The translations under genes were made by a program, and so were the position numbers. A stretch of DNA of 64,000 bases, taken from NCBI RefSeq assembly GCF_001188955.3, contig NZ_JPRF03000087.1, positions 62,001 to 126,000 of the forward strand, in the 5' to 3' direction. This DNA comes from Kitasatospora aureofaciens (lineage in GTDB: Bacteria > Actinomycetota > Actinomycetes > Streptomycetales > Streptomycetaceae). Under the pieces are notes generated by a model. It was given only the letters and a program-made list of their open reading frames with translations. It searched no databases and was not told where the DNA came from. This document shows positions 16,248-24,515 of the stretch, piece after piece; within the stretch, counting starts at the first letter, position 1, and the number at the start of each line of letters is the position of its first letter.

Positions 16248-18812
16248 TCAGGCAGCCCCCGCCGCGCCGCGCAGGATGCCCTGCCCGTCCCGGCCGCGCA
16301 GGGCCAGCGCTGCCGGGACCACCGCCGAGGTCAGGGCGATGACCGCGCAGACGGCGGCGAGCACACCCATCACGGTCCAGGGGACGGCCGCGGGCGTCGG
16401 GCCGACCAGGTGGGTCAGGGCGGCCCAGGAGCCGCCGACGCTGATCACCGTGCCGAGCACGCCCAGCAGGGTGCCGGCCGCGACGCACATCAGCGTTTCG
16501 AGGGCGACGGTGCGCAGTACCTGGGCCCTGGTGGCACCGGCCAGGCGCAGCAGGGAGAGTTCCTGCCGCCGGTCGCTGACCGTCATCACCAGGGAGTTGG
16601 CCAGCGCGATGGCCGCATAGCCGATCGCCAGCCCGAGGATCATCAACAGGGCGTTCCAGGAGGCCTGTTCGGTGCTGTCGGCGGCGTTCGACCAGATGTC
16701 CGCGGGCGTGGTGAGCCGGGCGCCGAGACCGTCCACGGCGCCGTACAGCGCGGCGGCGGCCTGTCGGGGGTCGGTGCCGGGCAGCAGTCGCAGGTCGATC
16801 CGGGTGGCCAGGGCCGGGCCGCCGATGCCGCCGGTGACGGCGTCGGCGCCGTTCACCCAGGCTTGGACGGTCTCGGCGCCGGTGCCGAGCAGGGCGGCGA
16901 CCCGCAGGTCACGGGGGGTGCCGTCGGCCAGTCGGACGGACACCTGTCCGCCGACCCGGGGCGAGCCCGGCCAGGTGCGGCTGAGCGCGACCGAGCCGGG
17001 GCCGAGGTCGGCGAGCGAGCCTGCGACGACGGGCAGGCGGTCGACCTCGGCCAGTGCGGCCGGATCCGCGGTGGCGGCGCTGAGCGGCACCAGGGCCTGG
17101 CCGGTCGGGTCGACGGTCATCAGCGAGGTCGGGGTGATCACCAGCGCCCGTACCCCGGGCACGGAGCGGACGCGGTCCACCACGGCCCGGTTCAGCCCGG
17201 GCGTGCCGGCCGGGGTGACGACCAGGTCGGCGGCGGACAGCTGGCGGCGGACCTCGCTGACCTGCGAGCGGTTGATGGTGTCGATGCTGCCGAGCAGGCA
17301 CCCGGCGAAGGCGACGACCAGCACCACCGGGGTGGTGGTCGCGGCGGTGCGCCGGAACGCGGTCAGCGAGCTCTGCCGGGCGGTGGCCCAGATGATGCCG
17401 CCGCCGTCCTCGGCGGGGCGCCCGCGCAGCCGGGCCGTCAGCGCGGGCAGCGCGGTCAGCAGCCGGATCGCCGGGCCGGCCAGTACGGCGGCCAGCAGCA
17501 CGCAGCCCGCGACGATGCTCAGCAGCAGGCCGAGCGAGTCGGCGGCGTTGGCCGCCGCGTCGGGCCAGATGCGGGCCGTGACCACGAGGGCCGCGATGCC
17601 GCCGCCGAGCACCAGCAGGCCACTGACCCAGCGGAAGGCCAGTGCGAGGCGAGAGCGCCGTTCGGCGTCCGCCTCGGCGAGGGCTTCGCCGGGGCTGATC
17701 AGACCGGCCCTGACGGAGGAGAGCAGGACGCCGCCGATCGCGGTCAGCAGCCCGATCGAGGCGGCGACCAGCAGCCCCCACCAGGTGACCGGGACGGTGA
17801 AGTCGGCGGGCACCATGCCGTGGTCGACCAGCCAGTGGCCGGCCGGCGCCGCCCCGGCCGCGCCGAGCGCGCACCCGGCGGCGGAGGCCAGCACCCCGAC
17901 CACCAGCGCCTCCCGGTTGACCAGGGCGCGCAGCTGTCGGCGGGTGGCGCCGATCAGGCGCAACAGGGCGAGTTCGCGGCGGCGCTGGGCGATGGACAGG
18001 GCGAAGGTGCCGGCCACCACGAACACGGCGGTGCCGCCGGAGACCGCGGCGGACAGGCCGAGCGGGGTCTGCACGTCGTCCAGCCGGGCGCTGACCTCGG
18101 CGTGGTGCGGGTCGGCCTGGCTGCGCTCGGTGCCGGTGAGCACCCGGGCGACGGCCGCGCCGCCGGCCGCGTCGACGGCCCGCCGCACCGCGTCGGCGGG
18201 GCCGAAGGCGGCCAGCACGTCGACGGCGGGGCAGTAGCGGGCGGCCTGGGCGTCGGTGAAGAAGACGGCGTGCTCGAAGGCCTCGGCCTCGGTGACGCCG
18301 GAGACCGTTGCCGTGTGCGGGCCGTCGGCGGTGACGTACCGGACGCGGGTGCCGACCTGCTCCGGGCGGCCGCCGCCGATGACGATCTGGTCGTCGGAGG
18401 CGGGGGCGGTTCCCGCGGTGAGCCGGTAGCCACCGAGGGCCGCAGCGGACCAGGCGCGTCCGACCTGCTCGCGCGGGCCGTCCGCCAGCTGGGCGTAGAA
18501 GGTGTGGTCCGCGACGGTCGGGCCGGTCGCGGCGACGGCGGCGAGCAGCCCGGCGGGCAGGCCCGGCTGGGCGGGGACCGGGGTGGACTGGGGGTCGCCG
18601 CCGGTCGCGGGGGTGAAGTCGACGTTCCGGTCGGCCATCACCAGGACCGGGGCCTGGGAGTAGCGCTGGCGGGCCTGGTCGGGGACTTCGGCGGTGGCGG
18701 CGATGACCAGGATCGAGGTGGCCATCAGGGCGACGCCGCAGGCCAGCGCGACGAAGCTGCCGACGAAGGAGGCCCAGCGGAGCCGGACGGAGGCGAGGGC
18801 GAGGGTCAGCAT
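16248..18812 (-). CDS. ABC transporter permease, FtsX/MacB type
   Basis: This 854-residue membrane protein has the duplicated FtsX layout: an N-terminal membrane segment (about residues 15-40), a large extracellular domain, a first group of three membrane segments (about 250-390), another extracellular domain, and a last group of three ending near the C terminus. Both permease repeats carry the RRRELALLRLIGATRRQL-type motif (RRQELSLLRLAGATRAQV in the second). It pairs with the ATPase gene upstream, whose stop overlaps this start by seven bases, so the two are translationally coupled. Such systems export peptides or drugs or signal at the membrane; no substrate is suggested here. Confidence 0.93.
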   Translation of the reverse strand: MLTLALASVRLRWASFVGSFVALACGVALMATSILVIAATAEVPDQARQRYSQAPVLVMADRNVDFTPATGGDPQSTPVPAQPGLPAGLLAAVAATGPTVADHTFYAQLADGPREQVGRAWSAAALGGYRLTAGTAPASDDQIVIGGGRPEQVGTRVRYVTADGPHTATVSGVTEAEAFEHAVFFTDAQAARYCPAVDVLAAFGPADAVRRAVDAAGGAAVARVLTGTERSQADPHHAEVSARLDDVQTPLGLSAAVSGGTAVFVVAGTFALSIAQRRRELALLRLIGATRRQLRALVNREALVVGVLASAAGCALGAAGAAPAGHWLVDHGMVPADFTVPVTWWGLLVAASIGLLTAIGGVLLSSVRAGLISPGEALAEADAERRSRLALAFRWVSGLLVLGGGIAALVVTARIWPDAAANAADSLGLLLSIVAGCVLLAAVLAGPAIRLLTALPALTARLRGRPAEDGGGIIWATARQSSLTAFRRTAATTTPVVLVVAFAGCLLGSIDTINRSQVSEVRRQLSAADLVVTPAGTPGLNRAVVDRVRSVPGVRALVITPTSLMTVDPTGQALVPLSAATADPAALAEVDRLPVVAGSLADLGPGSVALSRTWPGSPRVGGQVSVRLADGTPRDLRVAALLGTGAETVQAWVNGADAVTGGIGGPALATRIDLRLLPGTDPRQAAAALYGAVDGLGARLTTPADIWSNAADSTEQASWNALLMILGLAIGYAAIALANSLVMTVSDRRQELSLLRLAGATRAQVLRTVALETLMCVAAGTLLGVLGTVISVGGSWAALTHLVGPTPAAVPWTVMGVLAAVCAVIALTSAVVPAALALRGRDGQGILRGAAGAA

Positions 18813-19609
18813 GCCGAGGCCTCCGACGCGTGAGCCTGAGACGGGTGAGCCTTCGACGGGTGAGCCTCCGGCGCGTGGGCCTCCAGCGCCGTCATCCGGG
18901 CGGCGACCTGCTCGGCGGTGGGCCGCTCCAGCGAGCCGTCCAGTCGGCCGTCACGGAGGAACAGCACCCGGTCGGCGTAGGCGGCGGCGACCGGATCGTG
19001 GGTGACCATGACCACGGCCCGGCCGGGGTCGTCGGCCATCCCGCGGAGCAGGGCGAGCACCTCGCGGCCGCTGCGGGTGTCCAGCGCGCCGGTCGGTTCG
19101 TCGGCGAGCAGCACCGCGGGGCGGGTGATCAGCGCCCGGGCGATGGCGACCCGCTGCTGCTGGCCGCCGGAGAGCTCGCCCGGCCGGTGCCCGGCCCGGT
19201 CGGCGAGGCCGACCGCGGCCAGGGCGGCGGTCACCTCGGCGGGCGCCGGGCGGCGGCCCGACAGCTTGGCCGGGAGCGCCACGTTCTGGGCGGCGGTCAG
19301 CGCGGGCAGCAGGTTGAAGGACTGGAAGACGAAGCCGATCCGCTCCCGGCGCAGGACGGTCAGCTCCTTGTCGCGGAGCCCGCCCAGGACGGTGCCGTCG
19401 ACCCGCACCTCGCCGTCGTCGATCGCCTCCAGGCCGGCCGCCGACCGCAGCAGGGTCGACTTGCCGGACCCGGAGGGGCCCATGACGGCGGTGAAGGTGC
19501 CGAAGGGGAACCCGACACTCACGCCGTCCAGGCCGACGACGGGCTCGGGCCCGCGCCGGTAGGTGCGGCGGACGGAGCGGAGTTCAACGGCGAAGTCCGT
19601 GGCGTTCAT
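18806..19609 (-). CDS. ABC transporter ATP-binding protein, MacB/LolD type
   Basis: This 267-residue ATPase has Walker A GPSGSGKST (about residues 45-53), the Q-loop in FVFQSFNLLP, signature LSGGQQQR, Walker B VLLADEPTGALD and the switch His in MVTHDP. I place the start at the second ATG (19609), which follows GGGATGGGG; an ATG nine bases earlier lacks a site. The last 25 residues are a five-residue repeat (EAHPS, KAHPS, QAHAS) encoded by 15-bp DNA repeats, outside the ATPase core. It drives the FtsX-type permease encoded next. Confidence 0.94.
   Translation of the reverse strand: MNATDFAVELRSVRRTYRRGPEPVVGLDGVSVGFPFGTFTAVMGPSGSGKSTLLRSAAGLEAIDDGEVRVDGTVLGGLRDKELTVLRRERIGFVFQSFNLLPALTAAQNVALPAKLSGRRPAPAEVTAALAAVGLADRAGHRPGELSGGQQQRVAIARALITRPAVLLADEPTGALDTRSGREVLALLRGMADDPGRAVVMVTHDPVAAAYADRVLFLRDGRLDGSLERPTAEQVAARMTALEAHAPEAHPSKAHPSQAHASEASAC
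18828..18887. repeat. Four 15-bp tandem repeats at the 3' end of the ABC ATPase gene
   Basis: Units start at 18828, 18843, 18858 and 18873, consensus GGGTGAGCCTCCGAC on the plus strand, with a partial copy to the left. They keep the reading frame and encode five-residue units rich in Ala, His and Ser. Confidence 0.85.
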
Positions 19610-19689
19610 GATCCCCATCCCATCGTGCCAGGCCGGGCCGGCTCAATGAGCAGGGGTTCACTTCCGGGGGTGTAGCCAGCTACACCCCC

Positions 19690-22600
19690 TCAGGCCTCCC
19701 GCCAGGCCCGCTTCAGCTCCGCCCAGCGCCGCGCCTGCTCCGGCGTCAGGTCGTCGCGCAGCTCGGCCAGCTTCAGCAGCTGGGCCTCGGCGTCGGCGCC
19801 GAGCGGCTGGGCCTCGGCCCGGTAGTGGTCGATGAGCAGGGCGTCCAGTTCGGACCGGGTGAGCGCGGGGTCGAGGCGCTGGGCGAGCTTGGCCATGTTG
19901 CGGTAGGAGCCCTGGAGCAGGAACGGCGGCTCGGTGCGGGCGCGGTCGTCCTGGGCGGCGGAGGCCAGGTAGGCCCGGTTGACGGCCAGGACGGTGCCGC
20001 GCAGGTGGAGCAGCCCGGCGAGGACGGCGGTCATCCGCTCCACCTCGGCGGCCGGCCAGGCGCCGGCCAGGGTGCCGCCGGGGGTGCCCGCGGCCCGGGC
20101 GAGCAGGGTGTCCAGGTCGGCGCGCTCGGCGGTGGCGAGCGGGGCCAGGTGGGGGTTGGCGGGCAGGGCGTTCTCGACGAAGCTGAGCGCGAAGAGGTCC
20201 TCGCGTCCGGCGACGGCGTCGCCGAGGTTCCAGACGTCGGCGCGGTTGGCGAGCATGTCGGGCAGCCGGAACAGCCGTCCGGACCCGGTGTACGGGTTGG
20301 CGGCCATCACCACGGCGAAGCGCTTGCCGCGCAGGTCCCACTCGCGGGCCTCGCCGTCCCAGACGCCGTCGATCCGGCGCTGGGCGTCGCACAGCGGGAT
20401 GAAGCGCTGCAGGAACTCGGGCGAGGTGTGCTGGACGTCGTCCAGGTGGAGCAGCACGTTGTCGCCCGCGTGCAGGGCGAAGTTGAGCTTCTCCAGCTCG
20501 CGGCGGGCGGTGGCGTCGGGGGCCTCGGCCGGGTCCAGCGAGGTGACGTGGTGGCCGAGCGCCGGGCCGCTGACCGGGACCAGCAGCAGGCCGAGCCGTT
20601 CGGCGAGGTACTCGACCAGGGTGGTCTTGCCGTAGCCGGGCGGCGAGACGAGCAGCAGCAGGCCGCTGCGGTCGACCGGTCCGCCGGAGCCGACGGTGCC
20701 GATCTGCTTGGCGAGGTTGTCACCGATCAGCGGCAGGTACACCTGGTCGATCAGCCGGTTGCGGACGAAGCCGTTGAGCGGCGCGGGGCGGTACTGGTCG
20801 AGCCGCAGCCGGGCGTGCTCGGCGGCCAGCAGCTCGCCGCGCAGTCGCTGGTAGGCGCGGTGGCCGGGCATCTCGATGGCTTCGAACTCGCTCACACGGG
20901 CGAGCAGTTCGTCCAGCCGCAGGTCCAGCGAGCCGCCGCGGATGCGCGGGTGGTCGCCGAGCAGCCCGGTCAGCCGGGTGGCGACGGTGCCGTCGACGGG
21001 GCGGCGCGGCAGGGACGGGCAGAGCAGCACGGCGGCGGCCTCGGCGCGATCGCCCCGGTCGGCGTCGGGGGCGGCCGACTCCAGCCAGGCGGTGGCCAGT
21101 TGGTGCCGGGCGGTGAGCAGTTCGGGCTCCTCCGGCAGGGCGGCCAGCGCCTCGGTGAGTCCGGCGGACTCGGGGGTGGCGTGGAACTTGTCCAGCAGTA
21201 CGGCTGCGCCCGCCGAGTGGACGAAGACCGGTGCGGCGGCGGCGAGTTCGGCCACCAGGTAGTCCCCGGCGCCGTGTGTGCCGTGTGTGCCGTGTACGTC
21301 CTGCGCGTCCGGCGCGAACTCCGCGACGGCGGCCGACAGTTCGGCGGCGAGCGCGGCCAGGGCCGGCACCGGCCCGTACGCCCGGCGGGCGAGGCCGAGC
21401 GAGCGGGCCCGGGTGTGCCAGACCAGCCGCTGCCGTTCGTCGGTGCCGTGTGCCCAGTACAGCTGGGCCGCCGCCCGGGTGGCCGCCGGGTGGCGCAACA
21501 GGCCTGCTTCGGCGTCGAGTTCGAGCAGGGCGCGGAGCACCAGGGCGGCGTCGTGGTCGTGCACCCCGCGCTGGTAGCCCTCGTCCGCGCGCTGTTCGGC
21601 GGCCCGGCGGACGTACTCCAGCAGCTCGTTCCCGTCCGTCAGCGGCCCAGCCGTCAGCGCCCCAGCCGTCAACGCCTCCGCCGACAGCGGGTCCGTCAGC
21701 GTCCCCGCCGTCAACGTCTCCGTCGAGGCGGCCAGCAGCAGGCTCGCCGCCAGGTACTCGGCCCGGTAGAGCGAGGGCGTCTCGGAGGGCAGCGCCCGGT
21801 CCCAGTACCGCTCGGTGGCGGCGAAGGCCGGGTCGGTGACGGGGGAGCGGTAGTCGGTGCCGGTGAGGGTGAAGGCGGGTCGGCCGCGCCAGGGCAGCAG
21901 GGTGAGTTCGGGGCGCTGGGTGGTGACGGCGAACAGGTGGCGGCCCAGGCGCAGGGTGCCGGGGCCGTCCCCGGCGAGTTCGGCGCGGTCGCGCAGGGCG
22001 CGGTGGGCGCGGCCGCGGGCGGCGCGCAGCCGTCCGGTCAGCTCCTCGGCCCGGACCCGGTCGCCGAGGTCGGTCAACTGCCGCGCCAGGTCGCGGAGTT
22101 TGACGGCGGTCTGGTCGGCCGCGAGAGCGGTATCGATCTCCTCGGGAGTGCCGAGGGCGGCGAGGCGCCGGTGCAGGGTGTCGAGGACGCGCTCGGCGGA
22201 GGCGGCCAGTCGGTCCGCCCGGCGGGCCCGTTCCTCCAGCAGGTGCTGGCGGCGGGCGGTGAGCGCGTCGTGGATCCCGGTGCGCCGCTCGGCGAGCTGT
22301 TCGCCGAGCGCCGGGTCGGCGTCGGCGAAGCGGGTCTCCAGTTGCTCGACCCGGAGCAGCAGCCGGCCGAGCCGGTCGTCGCAGGCTTCGGGGGTGTCGG
22401 CGGCGGCGAGGGCGGCGGTGACGGCCTGGGCGAGCAGCGCGGTCTCGGCGGCGAACTCGGCGGCGGCCTCACGGGTGCGCAGCTCCCGGCGGCGGACGGT
22501 CAGGGTGGTGCGGGCGCGGTTGAGCAGCCCGAGTACGTCGGCGAGGCGGTCCAGGACCGCGGTGCGGGTGGTGGCGTCGGCGAGGTCGAGGGTGCCGACC

Positions 22601-24486
22601 AGTTCCGAGACGGTCTGCAGGGCCTCGCTCTGCTCGCTGAGCCGCTCCGCCAGTGGCCCGGCCTCGGCGGCGGTGGCGATGGCCGAGCAGTGCTCGGCCA
22701 GTTCCGCGGCCCGGTGCCGGTGCGGCTCGAAGGCGGCGGGTTCGGCGAGTTGGACCACCGCCCGGGCGGCGGCCTCGGCCAGCCCGGCGGCGAGGTGTTC
22801 GGCGAGTGCGTCGATCCGCTGCCGGTCCACCCGCGGCAGGTCGCGCAGCGCCTCGACCCGGCCCTGGGCGCGGCGCAGTGCGGCCAGCCGATCGACCCAT
22901 TCGGCGGCGTCGGCGAGGGTCTCGCCGCGCGCGGTGCGCAGCAGGCCCTCGACGTGTTCTGCGGTCTCTTCGGTGCGGGCCGCGGCGTGCGCGGTGAGCT
23001 GGGCGATCGCCTCGTACTCGGTGATGACCTGTCGGGCGGTCTCGCGGATCTCGGCGAGCGGCGCGGCGAGGTCGCCGAGGCCGTCCTGGCCGAGCCAGTG
23101 GTGCCGGTCGGTGGTGCGGGTGCAGGCGGCGAGTACGGCCCGGTGCCCGGCCGGGGTGTCGGCGCCGGCCGCGGCCAGCCGGGCCAGGGCCAGGCAGTCG
23201 GCGAGGCCGCGGACCAGGTCGGCGTTGCCGATCCGGGCCAACGGGCCGCTGCCGGACGGCTGTTGGGCGGCGTGGCGTTCGCTGGTGAACGGGCTCCGCC
23301 ACAGCTGGACGGGGTGCAGCCGGGTGGGGCCGTCCTCGGCCGGGCGCAGAGCGACCAGGGTGCCGTCGTCGAGCAGCGCGTAGCCCTGGCAGGCGAGCGG
23401 GGCGGCGGCCTCCTGGCGGACGGAGTTGTACGGCTGGAGCAGCGCGTGCCCGTCGACGGCGGAGCGGAACTCGTACAGCACGTCCTCGCCGTTGGGGGAG
23501 AGGAGGGTGCGCTCGTACACCAGGCCGTCCACCGGCTGGTCGAAGACGCGCACGGTGCCGTCGGCGAGGTGGCAGCCGCCGGGGAAGGCCACGCCCTGGT
23601 CGGCGGGCAGCCGTAGGCAGGCCTGGCCGAGCGCGTCGATCCGGGTGACCTTGCCGGTGGGCAGGTGGACCACCAGGTGCCGGACGGTCTCCTCCTGGTA
23701 CGGGCGCACCCGCACCAGCAGCAGGGTGCCCAGCCGGGCGTGGGCGACCTGGGCGTCGGCGAGGGTCTGCAGGGCCTCGGCGAGGGGCTCGTGGTGGAGT
23801 TCGCGGCCGTCGGGGGCGGCGAGGGTGAGCCGGCCGCCGTCCACGCCGAGGCGGAGTTCCCCGGCGAGGTCGGCGCGCGGCGCGGTGCCGGGGGTGGCGG
23901 GCAGCTGGTCGTCCCGGGTGAGCGGCGTCCAGTCGAGCTGCTGGCCCTCGGCGGGGGCGTGGTCGCGCTCGCCGCGACCGTCCTGGTAGTCGACCCGGTC
24001 GTCGTCGAGACGCCAGCGCAGCACCCGGACGTCGGCGGCGGCGGGGCCGGTGCGGAAGACGGCGAGCAGCCGGCCGCCGACCGGCCGCAGCCGTTCCAAC
24101 CGGGCGTCGCGGAAGTAGCGGCTCAGGTCGGCGAGGTCCTGGCGCAGTCGCGGGTCGTCCAGCAGGGCGCCCTCGGCGGGGGAGAGGTCGTCGGGCCGGT
24201 GGAGGCTGAGGACGTCCGTGAAGTCCTCGTCGCCGTCGACCACTTCGGCGGGCCGGGTGCCGAGCAGCAGCAGCCCGCCGGCGGCGGTGAGGTCCTGCGG
24301 CAGGCAGGGCCGGGCGGTGGTGAGCCGCCCGGCGCCGGTGAGCAGTAGTTCCCCGCCGCCGAACTCCTCGACCCGGCGGGCGTTCAAGGCCTGTGCCCGG
24401 TCGGCGAGTTCGGCGGCGGCCCGGCCGAGCCGGTCGCGCAGGACCTCGTAGGTGCCGGCGTCGAGCCGGGTGTCGGAGGCGTCCAC
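19690..24486 (-). CDS. Giant AAA ATPase of the DUF3686 'DNA repair ATPase' type
   Basis: This 1598-residue protein has a long N-terminal beta-rich region (about 1-480, including DGEDFTDV-like and propeller-like text), a helical, coiled-coil-rich middle (about 490-850), and an AAA+ ATPase near the C terminus: Walker A SPPGYGKTT around residue 1280, Walker B VLLHLDDVQ, then sensor text VVMAANPYTGSG. This layout fits the family usually annotated as DNA repair ATPase, although a repair role is poorly proven. The GTG start follows CGAGGA. It lies 29 bases after a flotillin gene and is the last gene of a three-gene operon with that protein and a YqiJ-like protein, so it probably works at the membrane with them. 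Two small in-frame repeats occur at 21271-21297 and 21634-21727. Confidence 0.88.
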   Translation of the reverse strand: MDASDTRLDAGTYEVLRDRLGRAAAELADRAQALNARRVEEFGGGELLLTGAGRLTTARPCLPQDLTAAGGLLLLGTRPAEVVDGDEDFTDVLSLHRPDDLSPAEGALLDDPRLRQDLADLSRYFRDARLERLRPVGGRLLAVFRTGPAAADVRVLRWRLDDDRVDYQDGRGERDHAPAEGQQLDWTPLTRDDQLPATPGTAPRADLAGELRLGVDGGRLTLAAPDGRELHHEPLAEALQTLADAQVAHARLGTLLLVRVRPYQEETVRHLVVHLPTGKVTRIDALGQACLRLPADQGVAFPGGCHLADGTVRVFDQPVDGLVYERTLLSPNGEDVLYEFRSAVDGHALLQPYNSVRQEAAAPLACQGYALLDDGTLVALRPAEDGPTRLHPVQLWRSPFTSERHAAQQPSGSGPLARIGNADLVRGLADCLALARLAAAGADTPAGHRAVLAACTRTTDRHHWLGQDGLGDLAAPLAEIRETARQVITEYEAIAQLTAHAAARTEETAEHVEGLLRTARGETLADAAEWVDRLAALRRAQGRVEALRDLPRVDRQRIDALAEHLAAGLAEAAARAVVQLAEPAAFEPHRHRAAELAEHCSAIATAAEAGPLAERLSEQSEALQTVSELVGTLDLADATTRTAVLDRLADVLGLLNRARTTLTVRRRELRTREAAAEFAAETALLAQAVTAALAAADTPEACDDRLGRLLLRVEQLETRFADADPALGEQLAERRTGIHDALTARRQHLLEERARRADRLAASAERVLDTLHRRLAALGTPEEIDTALAADQTAVKLRDLARQLTDLGDRVRAEELTGRLRAARGRAHRALRDRAELAGDGPGTLRLGRHLFAVTTQRPELTLLPWRGRPAFTLTGTDYRSPVTDPAFAATERYWDRALPSETPSLYRAEYLAASLLLAASTETLTAGTLTDPLSAEALTAGALTAGPLTDGNELLEYVRRAAEQRADEGYQRGVHDHDAALVLRALLELDAEAGLLRHPAATRAAAQLYWAHGTDERQRLVWHTRARSLGLARRAYGPVPALAALAAELSAAVAEFAPDAQDVHGTHGTHGAGDYLVAELAAAAPVFVHSAGAAVLLDKFHATPESAGLTEALAALPEEPELLTARHQLATAWLESAAPDADRGDRAEAAAVLLCPSLPRRPVDGTVATRLTGLLGDHPRIRGGSLDLRLDELLARVSEFEAIEMPGHRAYQRLRGELLAAEHARLRLDQYRPAPLNGFVRNRLIDQVYLPLIGDNLAKQIGTVGSGGPVDRSGLLLLVSPPGYGKTTLVEYLAERLGLLLVPVSGPALGHHVTSLDPAEAPDATARRELEKLNFALHAGDNVLLHLDDVQHTSPEFLQRFIPLCDAQRRIDGVWDGEAREWDLRGKRFAVVMAANPYTGSGRLFRLPDMLANRADVWNLGDAVAGREDLFALSFVENALPANPHLAPLATAERADLDTLLARAAGTPGGTLAGAWPAAEVERMTAVLAGLLHLRGTVLAVNRAYLASAAQDDRARTEPPFLLQGSYRNMAKLAQRLDPALTRSELDALLIDHYRAEAQPLGADAEAQLLKLAELRDDLTPEQARRWAELKRAWREA
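21271..21297. repeat. Three 9-bp repeats inside the AAA ATPase gene
   Basis: GCCGTGTGT occurs twice and then GCCGTGTAC, encoding a HGTHGTHGA-like run on the minus strand. In-frame slippage repeat in a loop of the protein. Confidence 0.85.
21634..21727. repeat. Degenerate 15-bp repeats inside the AAA ATPase gene
   Basis: The plus strand repeats CCGTCAGCGCCCCAG-like units, encoding LTAGALTAGPLTDG-type five-residue repeats on the minus strand. The number of units is likely to vary among strains. Confidence 0.7.
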
Positions 24487-24515
24487 GGTCAGTTCCTCGG
24501 GTGCTCGGCGGGTCG

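Noticed and set aside
15855..18833. A 992-codon plus-strand frame over the ABC permease
   Set aside because: It is antisense to the FtsX-type permease and low in complexity; only about 37 codons near 16137-16247 look coding.
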